64,000 bases of DNA from Hyphomonas johnsonii MHS-2 (GCF_000685275.1 NZ_ARYK01000004.1:124001-188000), one strand, 5' to 3'; positions 52,314 through 61,095 are shown, counted from the stretch's first letter. Notes: generated by a model from the sequence alone, not told the origin. Program-made: numbers and translations.

Positions 52314-52937
52314 ATGGCAGGCTTTCGCCCCCCCTTCCATTTCGGCGGCCCGATGGGCCTGGCAGGATTGACCATGCTGGCCGGCGCCACCGGCCTGTTT
52401 GTCCTGGCCGGTTCGCCGCCGGAGGAAGCCGGGTCTGCGGTGGCCCTGTCAGGCGTCGCCATGGAACGGACCGAGCCACGCCCGGATGAACGGGTTGATC
52501 GCGGTCCTGCGGTGGTGACGCCCGCGCCGCCCGCAGCGGTGACATTGCCCGACATGCCGGTTGAGCCGATCGTCCGGCCGGAACAGGCGCTGCCGAACGT
52601 GATCACCGCGCAGGCAAACGGCGCGGAAGTGACATTCGTGGTGCGCATCAAGGGCTCGGCGGAAATCGACGAGGCCAGCCGGTCATTCCGCAAGGATCCG
52701 GCCGCCGCCGAGGAAGCCTATGCCGCCTTTGTCCGGCGCAATCCCGAACTGTCGGATTTCAGCCTCGTCGGGGCCAGCTATTCCGGCGAGATAAAACTGT
52801 CCTACACGATGCCACCCGGACAGGAACCGACCCGCACGGCCATTCGTGACATCCAGGACAGGCTGATGTCCGTCGAGGGCGTCGCCTATGCCGATCCTGA
52901 CTATATTGCCCATCCTGGAAAGGAGGACCTCAAATGA
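52314..52937 (+). CDS. Membrane-anchored protein with protease-prodomain-like C-terminus
   Basis: A 207-residue protein with one N-terminal hydrophobic segment (about 14-34) that looks like an uncleaved anchor, a Pro/Ala linker (to about 95), and a C-terminal alpha/beta module ending in RLMSVEGVAYADPDYIAHPG. That ending resembles the V(E)xAEPDY finish of subtilase propeptides and I9 inhibitors, and also the corresponding part of the protease upstream. It starts 2 nt after that protease gene and overlaps the next gene. A role as a trans-acting inhibitor or folding helper of the protease is inference. Confidence 0.7.
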   Translation: MAGFRPPFHFGGPMGLAGLTMLAGATGLFVLAGSPPEEAGSAVALSGVAMERTEPRPDERVDRGPAVVTPAPPAAVTLPDMPVEPIVRPEQALPNVITAQANGAEVTFVVRIKGSAEIDEASRSFRKDPAAAEEAYAAFVRRNPELSDFSLVGASYSGEIKLSYTMPPGQEPTRTAIRDIQDRLMSVEGVAYADPDYIAHPGKEDLK

Positions 52938-53584
52938 TCTCTCCCCGTATTGTGGCCATCATGGCCGTGGCGGCGTTTGCCCTGTCAGGCTGTGACCGCC
53001 TGAAGGCCCCCGACACCGCGCCCGAAACCGTGACACCGCAGGCTGAAACGCCGCCGGCAGCGCCCCCCGCCGCCGAACCGGATGCGGCTGAACTGACACT
53101 CCGTCCTGAAGCCGTCTCGAAGACCGCGACAATCGACTGGGAGGCCGCCCGGCGCGATCTTGCCGCCATACCGAGCGACGAGCGCACCGAAGGCAGCTTC
53201 CAGGTCCAGTCCGGCGAATCCGGTGCCCCGGTGCCCGTCCTGCTGCCCACCGGCATCGTCGTGCCGCAGGGCGCTGAATCCGGCGTCCGCTTCCAGCCAA
53301 TGAGCGACGGCTATTTCGCCACCTATCCGGGCATCGACTATGACATCGTCGTCAATGGCACGAACGAAGTCATCGGCGCCCGCGAATCCGGCGACGGTCC
53401 GGGCGACACGGAGTTGAACTATATCGCCACCATGTCTGGTGCCCAGGTTGCCTTTTCGCGCTATGGCGCCGACTACCTCGTCGAATTCGAGTGCAAGCAT
53501 GTCGAGGGCGACACGGCCGATTGTATCGACGAGCCGACGGCCGTCGAGATTACCCGAAAGCTGGTTATCGCGGGGACACGATGA
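52934..53584 (+). CDS. Lipoprotein of unknown function in the protease operon
   Basis: A 216-residue lipoprotein (lipobox LSGC, Cys20, Asp at +2) with a Pro/Ala/Thr-rich spacer (to about 55) and a compact beta-rich domain (about 65-216). Short sequences such as VPVLLPTGIVVPQGAESG and GDTELNYIATMSGAQVAFS are probably its core strands, and two Cys near the end may pair (ECKHVEGDTADC). I do not recognise the family. It overlaps both neighbours by 4 nt (ATGA), so it belongs to the same complex or process. Confidence 0.75.
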   Translation: MISPRIVAIMAVAAFALSGCDRLKAPDTAPETVTPQAETPPAAPPAAEPDAAELTLRPEAVSKTATIDWEAARRDLAAIPSDERTEGSFQVQSGESGAPVPVLLPTGIVVPQGAESGVRFQPMSDGYFATYPGIDYDIVVNGTNEVIGARESGDGPGDTELNYIATMSGAQVAFSRYGADYLVEFECKHVEGDTADCIDEPTAVEITRKLVIAGTR

Positions 53585-54750
53585 TGCAGAGAACGGCCTG
53601 GATTGCGCTGTCGGCGCTGGCGCTTGTCGGACTGACGGCGTGTGATTTCATCCGGTTCCCGGGCGATGGCGGCCCGCCGCCAGCGACCCCCGAGCCCGGC
53701 CCCGCCGTGCCGCCCGGCGCGCCCGGACCGCCCCCACCCGGTACACCTGTCGACAATCCCTATGGGGACGCTGGCGATACCACGCCCGACGACACGACGC
53801 CCGGCGATACGGTCCCCGGCGATACCGCAGACACACCGACACCCGATCCCGTGACGGACACGCCTGACGAGACCACGCCGGACACGAGCGTCGACGTGCC
53901 GCCTGAAACCGATGACACCGGCGTTCCCCCCGCAGACGACACCGCGTCCGAGCCTGAGACGCCCCCCACGGACACGGGCGATACGCCCACCGATCCGGTC
54001 ACGCCGCCCGCACCCGAACCGGAACCCGTGTTCAGCTATTTTGCCCCCGGCATGCTGCTGCCAGGAACCGGGCAGGGCGACATCGACCAGATCATCCATG
54101 CGCCCGACATGGTCTTCCCCATCGCTTCAGCCCCGGCCTACCTGCAGTCGCAGGTGTTCACGTTCGGCGGCGGTGTCGGGGGCGGCGACCAGTGCGACGC
54201 GCGCAATTACGCCTATCCCTGGCGCGACAATTTCTGCGAAACCCGCAGCGCCAACCGGGGGTCGCCATTCTGTCCGGCCCAGAAGATTCACCAGGGCCAG
54301 GACATCCGCGTCGGCACGCCCGCCCAGTGCAACACGATGCGCTCCACTGCCCGGGCCGATCGTGCGCTCCAGGAAGTGGTCGCGGTTGAAGACGGCATCA
54401 TCTCGAATGTCGGATCGTATTCGATCAGCCTTCGCGCCGGTGGCCGGATCTACAAGTACCTGCACCTCAACATGGCGAAACTGAAAGTGGCGACCGGCGA
54501 CGCCGTCACGGCTGGCCAGTCGCTCGGCTATGTCTCGAATGATTTCGGCGGCTCTGCGACGACCTTCCACCTGCACTTCGAAATCGTCCAGAACACGGCC
54601 GAAAACGGCTGGGTTCACGTCCCGCCCTACCTGTCACTCGTGAAGGCCTATGAACGGCGCGAGAACGGCCCCGGCGAGGAAGTCGAGCAGAATGTCGCCG
54701 TGGCATCAGCGCCGATCGTCATTCCGGAAGGCATGCTGATCGTCGAATAG
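53581..54750 (+). CDS. M23-family peptidase lipoprotein
   Basis: A 389-residue lipoprotein (lipobox LTAC, Cys21, Asp at +2). A long linker of Pro/Thr/Asp repeats (about 30-150; repeated units such as DTTPGDT) spaces a C-terminal LytM/M23 domain (about 175-370) from the membrane. Zinc-binding residues are intact: HxxxD in HQGQD and HxH in HLHFE. So it should be a working peptidoglycan or protein endopeptidase rather than a degenerate activator. Several Cys precede the zinc site. It is the last gene of the operon and converges with msrB 1 bp away. Confidence 0.85.
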   Translation: MMQRTAWIALSALALVGLTACDFIRFPGDGGPPPATPEPGPAVPPGAPGPPPPGTPVDNPYGDAGDTTPDDTTPGDTVPGDTADTPTPDPVTDTPDETTPDTSVDVPPETDDTGVPPADDTASEPETPPTDTGDTPTDPVTPPAPEPEPVFSYFAPGMLLPGTGQGDIDQIIHAPDMVFPIASAPAYLQSQVFTFGGGVGGGDQCDARNYAYPWRDNFCETRSANRGSPFCPAQKIHQGQDIRVGTPAQCNTMRSTARADRALQEVVAVEDGIISNVGSYSISLRAGGRIYKYLHLNMAKLKVATGDAVTAGQSLGYVSNDFGGSATTFHLHFEIVQNTAENGWVHVPPYLSLVKAYERRENGPGEEVEQNVAVASAPIVIPEGMLIVE

Positions 54751-54751
54751 G

Positions 54752-55267
54752 TCAGGCCGGCTTGAACGTCAGGGCCAGGCCATTGTTGCACCAGCGCTGG
54801 CCGGTGGGCGCAGGGCCATCATTGAACCGGTGCCCCTGGTGGCCGAGACAGCGGGCGCAATGATACTCCAGACGCGTGTAGAACAGCCTGTTGTCGGGCT
54901 TCATGCCCATCGCGCCGGGAATGGCATCCCAGAAGCTGGGCCAGCCGGTGCCGCTGTCGAATTTGCGGTCCGAATCGAACAGGGCCAGGTCGCAGCCGGC
55001 GCAATGAAAGGTGCCCGCGCGCTTTTCATCATTGAGCGGCGAGCTGAAGGCGCGCTCCGTATGCTCGTGGCGCAGCACGCGATAAGCCTCCGTCGGGAGG
55101 CGCTCTTGCCATTCAGCATCGGTCAGCTTGCGCCATGTCGTGTCGGCATAGGGGTCTGTGGACGCGTCGCCGTCCACCTTGTCGGCGCTGGCAGGCGAGC
55201 AGGCGGCGATGGCCAGCGTTGCGGCGCCGCCAAGCAGCAGCGATCTGCGTGAGAATGTGTGCATCAT
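54752..55267 (-). CDS. msrB: Exported peptide-methionine (R)-S-oxide reductase MsrB
   Basis: Repairs oxidised methionine (R-sulfoxide) in proteins. The 171-residue protein has a twin-arginine-like leader SRRSLLLGGAATLAIAAC with a possible lipobox, so it should act outside the cytoplasm. The MsrB domain follows: GTGWPSFWD, two zinc CxxC pairs (CAGC, CARC), GHRFNDG and the catalytic Cys in RWCNNG. Adjacent in-frame ATGs (55267, 55264) make the exact start uncertain. Position next to a periplasmic protease operon is suggestive only. Confidence 0.92.
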   Translation of the reverse strand: MMHTFSRRSLLLGGAATLAIAACSPASADKVDGDASTDPYADTTWRKLTDAEWQERLPTEAYRVLRHEHTERAFSSPLNDEKRAGTFHCAGCDLALFDSDRKFDSGTGWPSFWDAIPGAMGMKPDNRLFYTRLEYHCARCLGHQGHRFNDGPAPTGQRWCNNGLALTFKPA

Positions 55268-55332
55268 GTGTCTCATACGCAGCAATCTAGCGTACGGTTT
55301 GATGAAGCGACATGCACAAGGACGTGAGCGGC

Positions 55333-55572
55333 TCAGACGTCCTCGTCGACCCAGACTTCACCATCAAGGTCATCCAGCTTGCCCTGGAGGTGTGCCCGCA
55401 CGTCCTGGACGGCCTGGTTGTAGACGGCCGGGCCCATCGTCTTCAGCATCAGGTCGATGATTTCCTCGGCGCGAAACCCGCTCAGTTCCTCGTCGAATTC
55501 CGTCCGGAACTTCTGTTGCACCAGCCGGGCGAGGCCGGAGCGGCGTTCGGGGCTGAGGGTGACGTCCTTCAT
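55333..55572 (-). CDS. DUF2164 family protein
   Basis: A 79-residue protein with the DUF2164 pattern: an N-terminal LSPERRSGLARLVQQKF helix, then EEIIDLMLKTMGPAVYNQAV and a D-rich end. Function unknown. It overlaps the dehydrogenase gene upstream by 4 nt and so is probably co-transcribed. Confidence 0.8.
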   Translation of the reverse strand: MKDVTLSPERRSGLARLVQQKFRTEFDEELSGFRAEEIIDLMLKTMGPAVYNQAVQDVRAHLQGKLDDLDGEVWVDEDV

Positions 55573-56510
55573 TCCGTGTCGGGCTCCACATTCGGGTTAC
55601 GGCCGAAGTTGATGGCGCCGGAATCCTGCCCCGCATCGATGATCGCCTTGCGGATCGTCCGGGCGCGCGTGAATTCCCGCATCAGCATGTCGCCGTCGCC
55701 CCAGCGGATCGCCCGTTGCAGGGCTGCCAGGTCTTCCGAAAACCGCCCGAGGCATTCCAGCACGGCGTCCTTGTTGGTCAGGAACACGTCGCGCCACATC
55801 ACGGGGTCTGACGCGGCAATCCGCGTGAAGTCTCGAAAGCCGCCGGCCGAATACTTGACGACTTCGCCCTGCTCGACCGTCTCCATGTCGAAGGCTGTGG
55901 CGACAATGTTGAACGCGATCAGGTGGGGCAGGTGGCTGGTGATCGCCAGCACCCTGTCATGGCGCGCAACGTCCATCGTTTCGACCTTGGCCCCCAGCCT
56001 TTGCCAGAACAGGGTCAGGCGCTCGACCGCCGCGAGGTAATCTGCGGACGTATCATCGCTCGGTGTCAGGATGTGCCAGGCATCGCGGAACAATGTCGCA
56101 AAGCCGGCGTCCGGCCCGGATTGTTCCGTGCCGGCGATCGGGTGGCCGGGGATCAGGTGGATGCGTCCGTCACCGGCCGCTGTCAGCGCTGCGGCAGCCT
56201 CCCCCTTCACCGATCCGACATCGGTGAGGATCGTGCCGGATGTCATGGCCGGCACCACGTTGGCGGCGACCGTGGCCAGGGCGCCGACGGGCACGCAGAG
56301 GAAAACGCAATCGGCTTCCGCAACCGCCGCCTCCAGCGTATCGGTCACCTCACCCAGCCCGATCGTGCGCGCACGGGTTCGCACATCCGCATCCATGTCA
56401 TAGAGCACCACGCTGCCGGCAGCGCCGTATTCTGCCGCTGCCCGGGCGATCGAGGCACCGATCAGGCCTGCGCCAATGATGGCGATCTTGGAAAAGACGG
56501 GATCTGGCAT
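55569..56510 (-). CDS. tyrA: Prephenate/arogenate dehydrogenase (TyrA/TyrC)
   Basis: NAD(P)-dependent step of tyrosine biosynthesis. The 313-residue protein has the Rossmann motif IIGAGLIGAS at about 9-18, a VSLCVP-like strand (CVFLCVPVGA), TILTDVGSVKGE, and the substrate loop IPGHPIAGTEQSGPDAG, with a helical C-terminal dimer domain. No chorismate mutase or ACT domain is attached. I prefer ATG 56510; a start 9 nt upstream is possible. Confidence 0.92.
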   Translation of the reverse strand: MPDPVFSKIAIIGAGLIGASIARAAAEYGAAGSVVLYDMDADVRTRARTIGLGEVTDTLEAAVAEADCVFLCVPVGALATVAANVVPAMTSGTILTDVGSVKGEAAAALTAAGDGRIHLIPGHPIAGTEQSGPDAGFATLFRDAWHILTPSDDTSADYLAAVERLTLFWQRLGAKVETMDVARHDRVLAITSHLPHLIAFNIVATAFDMETVEQGEVVKYSAGGFRDFTRIAASDPVMWRDVFLTNKDAVLECLGRFSEDLAALQRAIRWGDGDMLMREFTRARTIRKAIIDAGQDSGAINFGRNPNVEPDTE

Positions 56511-56692
56511 TGAGGACACTCTTCTGCGGGCAATTGGCGCTGCCTCTGGTGTGCAAAGCGCGCCCGAAGGTCAAGCCCGCCGCGCGTTTAATCCCGCGCG
56601 TGCGGTCCGGTTCAATTGACGCAGCGACGGTTTGGCACCTCCCGTTCGGGACGCCGGCGACCTATCTGGACCCCTCAAACGCGGAGACTCCA

Positions 56693-57076
56693 ATGTCCTC
56701 ACCGACCCCGATCCTGTCCGGACTTCGCCAGCGCTGCGGGCAGTGCGGAAGCGGCAAGCTGTTTTCGGGCTACCTGAAGCTCAATCCGGCCTGCCCGGCC
56801 TGTGACCGCGACATGCGCGCCGCCGATACGGCCGACGGGCCGGCCTTCTTTGTCGGCTTCGGCGTGCTGGTTCTGCTGGCGCCGTTCCTGTTCCTGCTGC
56901 CGATGAGTTCGCTGCCGATCGCCATGAAGGCGCTGGCCTTTGTCGCGCTCTGCGCTGCCATTATCGGCCTGTGCGTCCTGTTGCTGCCGGTTGCAAAGGC
57001 CGTGCTGCTGAACCTGCAGCTGCACCATGATGCCGAACAGGCCAGTTTCGGCGCGCGGGACGACCTGGCCGACTAG
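56693..57076 (+). CDS. DUF983 membrane protein
   Basis: A 127-residue protein with an N-terminal zinc-ribbon-like pair (CGQCG; CPAC), then two strong transmembrane helices (about 52-72 and 78-100). This is the DUF983 layout, found across alphaproteobacteria, sometimes near cytochrome oxidase genes; role unknown. I start at ATG 56693; the frame is open upstream but overlaps the divergent tyrA and is unlike protein. Confidence 0.8.
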   Translation: MSSPTPILSGLRQRCGQCGSGKLFSGYLKLNPACPACDRDMRAADTADGPAFFVGFGVLVLLAPFLFLLPMSSLPIAMKALAFVALCAAIIGLCVLLLPVAKAVLLNLQLHHDAEQASFGARDDLAD

Positions 57077-58506
57077 TTGGCGGCGCGGCCCCAGCCGGCG
57101 GTGCGCAATGTGCTGCCAAGCAGTTCCGACGGGCGTGTCACGGAGTGCAGCTTGTCGGCGGCGTCCGGGCGGCCCAGCGCATAGCCCTGCAGGAAATCGC
57201 AGGACAACAGCTGCAGGATCGCGGCCTGGTCCTCGGTCTCCACGCCTTCGGCGACAACCTTCATGTTCAGGCTGTGGCCGAGCGCGATGATGGATTTCAG
57301 GAGCTGGCGGCCGGTCGGGCCGAATTCGAGCTGCTGGATGAAGGCGCGGTCGATCTTCAGGCCATCGAACTCGAACTGCTGCAGGTAGCTGAGCGAGGAA
57401 TAGCCGGTGCCGAAATCGTCCAGCATGACCAGCACGCCCATGTCGCGCAGGCGCTTCATTGTCCGCTGGGCTTCGTCCGTATGCGAGATCAGCACGCCTT
57501 CGGTGATCTCGATGTGCAGCAGCGACGGGTCGACGCCGTGGCGTTCGAGCGCGGCTTCGACGCTGTCGGCGAACCCGTCGACACGGAACTGGATCGGCGA
57601 AACGTTGACGGCAATCGGGATGGTGCGCTGGCGCTTGATTTCGAGCATGGCCTGGTCGAGTGCCCATTCGCCCAGCCGCGAGATGAGGCCGGTTTCTTCC
57701 GCGATCGGGATGAAAATGCCGGGTGATCCGGCCTGGCCTTCCTTGCCCGGCCAGCGCATCAGCGCTTCGGCGCTCATCACCTTGCCGGTGCGGGCGCAGA
57801 CGAGCGGCTGGTAGACCAGCTTCAGCTGGTTCTCGCTGAGGGCGCGATCGAGCTCCAGGCTGATCGTGTGCCGCAAGCGCAGCGTTTCATCCATTGTCGG
57901 CGAATAGACATGGAAGCGGTTCTGCTTGTCGCTCTTGGCAACATACATCGCCACGTCGGCGCGCCGCAGCAGTTCGGAGGCGTCCGTGCCCTTGCCCGGC
58001 GATGGCGCGATGCCGATGCTGGCCCCGACGGAGATCAGGTCCTCGTGCACCCGGAACGGCGTTTTCATCATGTCGTCGATGTGGCGCGCCGTATCCTTGG
58101 CCAGCGTGTCCGCCGATGGCCGCGTGATCAACGCGGCGAACTCGTCGCCACCGAGGCGGGCGAGCAGGTCTTCCGGGTGCAGGCAGGTGCCAATGCGCGA
58201 GGCGACGGATTTCAGCAATTCGTCGCCTGTCTCGTGGCCCAGCGTGTCGTTGACGACCTTGAACCCGTCGAGGTCGATCAGCAGCAGGGCCGGCTCAGGC
58301 CCGTCCGCCTTCAGGGCGTCGGCCAGGTGCTCCTGCAGCTTTGTCCGGTTCGGCAGGTCGGTCAGCGTGTCGGTTGTCGCCAGTCTCGCAAACCGGCCGA
58401 GCAGCGTGCGCAGGTCGGCGGACTGCATCGACACCTGCCAGACCAGGACGGCCCCCAGCAATGCGAGCGAAACGTTCGAAATGACGATCCCCGTGAGCAG
58501 GCTCAT
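57073..58506 (-). CDS. Membrane GGDEF-EAL protein (c-di-GMP turnover)
   Basis: A 477-residue protein with one N-terminal transmembrane helix (about 4-25), a GGDEF domain with intact GGDEF (119-123) but no RxxD inhibition site before it (HPED instead), and an EAL domain with EAL (247-249), IEITEG, DDFGTGYS (363-370) and EGVET. Both catalytic signatures look complete, so cyclase, phosphodiesterase or both are possible; phosphodiesterase with a GTP-binding GGDEF is common in such fusions. It converges with DUF983 with a 4-nt overlap. Confidence 0.93.
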   Translation of the reverse strand: MSLLTGIVISNVSLALLGAVLVWQVSMQSADLRTLLGRFARLATTDTLTDLPNRTKLQEHLADALKADGPEPALLLIDLDGFKVVNDTLGHETGDELLKSVASRIGTCLHPEDLLARLGGDEFAALITRPSADTLAKDTARHIDDMMKTPFRVHEDLISVGASIGIAPSPGKGTDASELLRRADVAMYVAKSDKQNRFHVYSPTMDETLRLRHTISLELDRALSENQLKLVYQPLVCARTGKVMSAEALMRWPGKEGQAGSPGIFIPIAEETGLISRLGEWALDQAMLEIKRQRTIPIAVNVSPIQFRVDGFADSVEAALERHGVDPSLLHIEITEGVLISHTDEAQRTMKRLRDMGVLVMLDDFGTGYSSLSYLQQFEFDGLKIDRAFIQQLEFGPTGRQLLKSIIALGHSLNMKVVAEGVETEDQAAILQLLSCDFLQGYALGRPDAADKLHSVTRPSELLGSTLRTAGWGRAAN

Positions 58507-58632
58507 GAGATCACCGTTGTCGGCTGGACGTTGGACTGTCGCTGCATCGGAACCCGCCCCGAGAATTGCTGTTGTTGCAGCAGGCGTACACAATCGGGGT
58601 TCAGGAAGGGTTCGGGCGATCAGTCAAACCTT

Positions 58633-58653
58633 CCCGGCGCCATTAACGCCGGG
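58633..58653 (-). terminator. Terminator hairpin after glnB
   Basis: CCCGGCG pairs with CGCCGGG around CCATTAA, 28 bp past the glnB stop. T-rich stretches are short on either strand, so it may be bidirectional but modest. Confidence 0.6.
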
Positions 58654-58680
58654 TTTGTCATTCCGTGAGGGAAGGGTGGC

Positions 58681-59025
58681 TCAGCCGGTGACGGCCTGCT
58701 CGTCCCGTTCGCCGGTGCGAATGCGAATGATCGAATCGACCGTGTGGATGAAAATCTTGCCGTCGCCGATCGTGCCGGTATTGGCGGCGGCGATGATGGC
58801 GTCGGCAAACCGGTCGGCCGCATCGTCGGAACAGGCCACTTCCACGCGCACTTTGGGCAGCAGGCGCACCTCGTATTCGGCGCCGCGGTAAACTTCCGTC
58901 TTGCCCTGCTGGCGGCCATAGCCGCGCACTTCCGTCACGGTCAGGCCCGTGGCTCCGGCCTCGGACAGTGCGTCGATCACGGCGTCGAGGCGGCTCGGTT
59001 TGAAAATGGCGGTGACGAGTTTCAT
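58681..59025 (-). CDS. glnB: Nitrogen regulatory protein PII
   Basis: Trimeric sensor of 2-oxoglutarate, ATP and ADP. The 114-residue protein has the opening KLVTAIFKPSRLDAVIDAL, the T-loop GRQQGKTEVYRGAEY with the modifiable Tyr at its end, LLPKVRVEVACSD, and the C-terminal signature TGTIGDGKIFIHTV. No amtB or glnA adjoins it, so I cannot tell GlnB from GlnK by context; the symbol is provisional. Confidence 0.94.
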   Translation of the reverse strand: MKLVTAIFKPSRLDAVIDALSEAGATGLTVTEVRGYGRQQGKTEVYRGAEYEVRLLPKVRVEVACSDDAADRFADAIIAAANTGTIGDGKIFIHTVDSIIRIRTGERDEQAVTG

Positions 59026-59081
59026 GGCGGGTCGATCCGGAAATTGTTGCAATTGCGAACGTACCGATGGTGCCGCCCGCG

Positions 59082-59825
59082 TCAATGCTTTTCGCGGCGA
59101 TTGCTGGTTGCCGGCCTGGCAATCCGCACCCGGTCAGTCACGGGGGCAACTGCGCCGCCGCCGGACGAGGCGTAAAGACGTTTGACGGCTTCAGCCAGCA
59201 CCACACCGCCGAGGCCCGGCGCGATCCGTCGACCGATGGCGTCCCAGCCTTCTGCGGCGGACGTGACGATCCCCGCCGGGATGGGCGGCATGTACAGCGC
59301 GCTCGAGCTGGCCGTGACCTGGAACAGCCCGATCGACAGCAGGTTCATCAGCTGCGCGCGGCTCCAGGGCCGGCCCTGCCCGAACGGCGTGCGCGTTGCG
59401 CGCGACCACAGGCCTGCCCGGTTCGATGCGGCCAGCACGATGCGGCCTTCAGGCGCCGTCACGCGCCAGATTTCGCGCAGGTAGGCGCGCGGGTCGCCGG
59501 TCTCTTCCAGGCCGTGCAGCACGATCACCCGGTCGAACATGCCGTCCGGGAAGGGCAGGCGCAGGTCTCCCACCGAGACGGCGGCATTGCCGCGCCCGGC
59601 CGGGTTCCAGTTGACCGGGCCATGGTCAAACGGCACGGCGGCGACATTGCGGCTCGGATGGCTGCCGAATGCTTCCAGCACCGGCACGGCATAGCCCAGC
59701 CCCAGCAGTGACAGGCCGTTGGCGTCGCCCCACAGGTCCGTCAGCTTGGCCGACAGCACGCGCGCGGCGGCGATCCCCAGTGGGGAAGCATAGAATCGCT
59801 GCAGGGTGACGGCATCCTGACGCAT
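59082..59825 (-). CDS. SAM-dependent methyltransferase, class I (type 11-like)
   Basis: A 247-residue protein with a Rossmann-like methyltransferase core: LSLLGLGYAVP (motif I variant), VSVGDLRLPFPDGMFDRVIV (about 85-104) and HGLEETGDPRAYLREIWRVT, then a helical C-terminal part. This resembles the methyltransferase often found beside gloB in alphaproteobacteria. Substrate unknown. It diverges from gloB with a 62-bp gap. Confidence 0.8.
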   Translation of the reverse strand: MRQDAVTLQRFYASPLGIAAARVLSAKLTDLWGDANGLSLLGLGYAVPVLEAFGSHPSRNVAAVPFDHGPVNWNPAGRGNAAVSVGDLRLPFPDGMFDRVIVLHGLEETGDPRAYLREIWRVTAPEGRIVLAASNRAGLWSRATRTPFGQGRPWSRAQLMNLLSIGLFQVTASSSALYMPPIPAGIVTSAAEGWDAIGRRIAPGLGGVVLAEAVKRLYASSGGGAVAPVTDRVRIARPATSNRREKH

Positions 59826-59887
59826 CGTTTTCCTTGTGCTAGGTCCTTGGAGACAAAGTCATTTCACGCCTGCCGGAGGTCCGCCAG

Positions 59888-60649
59888 ATGTTCCAGATAC
59901 ACCAGTTTCCCTGCCTGAACGATAATTACGGCTTTCTCGCGCATGATTCTACTTCGGGTGAAACGGCTGCCATCGATACGCCCGATGCGCAGAAATACCT
60001 CGCCGAGGCCGCTGCCAGGGGCTGGACCATTACCCAGATCTGGAACACGCACTGGCATCCCGATCATGCTGGCGGCAACCTCGCCATCAAGGAAGCGACA
60101 GGCTGCACGATCACCGGCCCGGCCGGCGAGGCGGCGAAGATTCCCGGACTCGACCGCGCGGTCAGCACCGGCGACACGGCCAGCCTTGGTGCCATCACCG
60201 CCCATGTCATCGACGTGCCGGGCCATACGCTCGGCCATATCGCCTATCATGTGCCGTCCGAATCCATCGCCTTTGTCGGCGATGCCGTCTTCGCACTCGG
60301 CTGCGGGCGCGTGTTCGAAGGCGACCCGGAAATGATGTGGGACAGCCTCTCGCGCCTCAAGGCGCTGCCCCCGGAAACCGCGCTTTATTGCGCGCATGAA
60401 TATACCGCCTCGAATGCGAAATTCGCCGTTACGGTCGATCCCGGCAACGCGGCGCTTGCCGCCTATGTCAACGAGATCAAAGACAAGCGCGCCCGCAATG
60501 AGTGGACGGTTCCGACCGGCCTCGCGCGCGAACTGGCCACCAACCCCTTCCTGCGGGCCGATGATCCTGCGCTGCAGGCCGCGATGGGCCACCCCGGAGA
60601 CCCGGTCGCCACGTTCGCAGAAATCCGCGGGCGCAAGGACCGGTTCTGA
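59888..60649 (+). CDS. gloB: Hydroxyacylglutathione hydrolase (glyoxalase II)
   Basis: Hydrolyses S-lactoylglutathione to lactate and glutathione. The 253-residue metallo-beta-lactamase-fold enzyme has the metal-binding THWHPDH (54-60), the DVPGHTLGHIAY segment, VGDAVFALGCGRVFEG, and the YCAHEYT motif of GloB. Overlaps the next gene by one base. Confidence 0.95.
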   Translation: MFQIHQFPCLNDNYGFLAHDSTSGETAAIDTPDAQKYLAEAAARGWTITQIWNTHWHPDHAGGNLAIKEATGCTITGPAGEAAKIPGLDRAVSTGDTASLGAITAHVIDVPGHTLGHIAYHVPSESIAFVGDAVFALGCGRVFEGDPEMMWDSLSRLKALPPETALYCAHEYTASNAKFAVTVDPGNAALAAYVNEIKDKRARNEWTVPTGLARELATNPFLRADDPALQAAMGHPGDPVATFAEIRGRKDRF

Positions 60650-61095
60650 TGAGCGCGATCTCCGGTGACCTTGGCGCCAACGAGATCATCCGCCTGCTCG
60701 GCCTGAAGCCGCATCCCGAAGGCGGCCATTATGCCGAGACGTTCCGCGCCCCGGCAATGCACGGCTATCGCCCCACATCCACCGCCATCTATTTCCTGCT
60801 GCAGGCCGATGAAGTGTCCGCCTGGCACCGTGTCGACGCCGACGAATGCTGGTTCTGGCATGCCGGCGGTCCGCTCGTCCTGACCGTGTCGCCGCCGGAC
60901 GGGAAGGGCGCCGAAGCATTCCAGCTGGGGCCGGACCTGCGTGCCGACCAGCGGCCGCAGGTGGTCGTGCCGGCGCATCACTGGCAGGCGGCCGAGACGC
61001 TGGGCGCCTGGACACTGGTCAGCTGCACGGTCGCGCCGGGCTTCGAATTCAAGGGGTTCGAGCTTGCCGCGCCGGACTGGCGGCCCAAGCCCTGA
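60649..61095 (+). CDS. Cupin-superfamily protein (DUF985 type)
   Basis: A 148-residue protein with the DUF985/cupin_5 pattern: NEIIRLLGLKPHPEGGHYAE at the start, AIYFLLQADEVSAWHRVDAD in the middle (including possible metal ligands), and VVPAHHWQAAE followed by GFEFKGFELA. Likely a small metal-binding beta-barrel with unknown substrate. Coupled to gloB. Confidence 0.85.
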   Translation: MSAISGDLGANEIIRLLGLKPHPEGGHYAETFRAPAMHGYRPTSTAIYFLLQADEVSAWHRVDADECWFWHAGGPLVLTVSPPDGKGAEAFQLGPDLRADQRPQVVVPAHHWQAAETLGAWTLVSCTVAPGFEFKGFELAAPDWRPKP

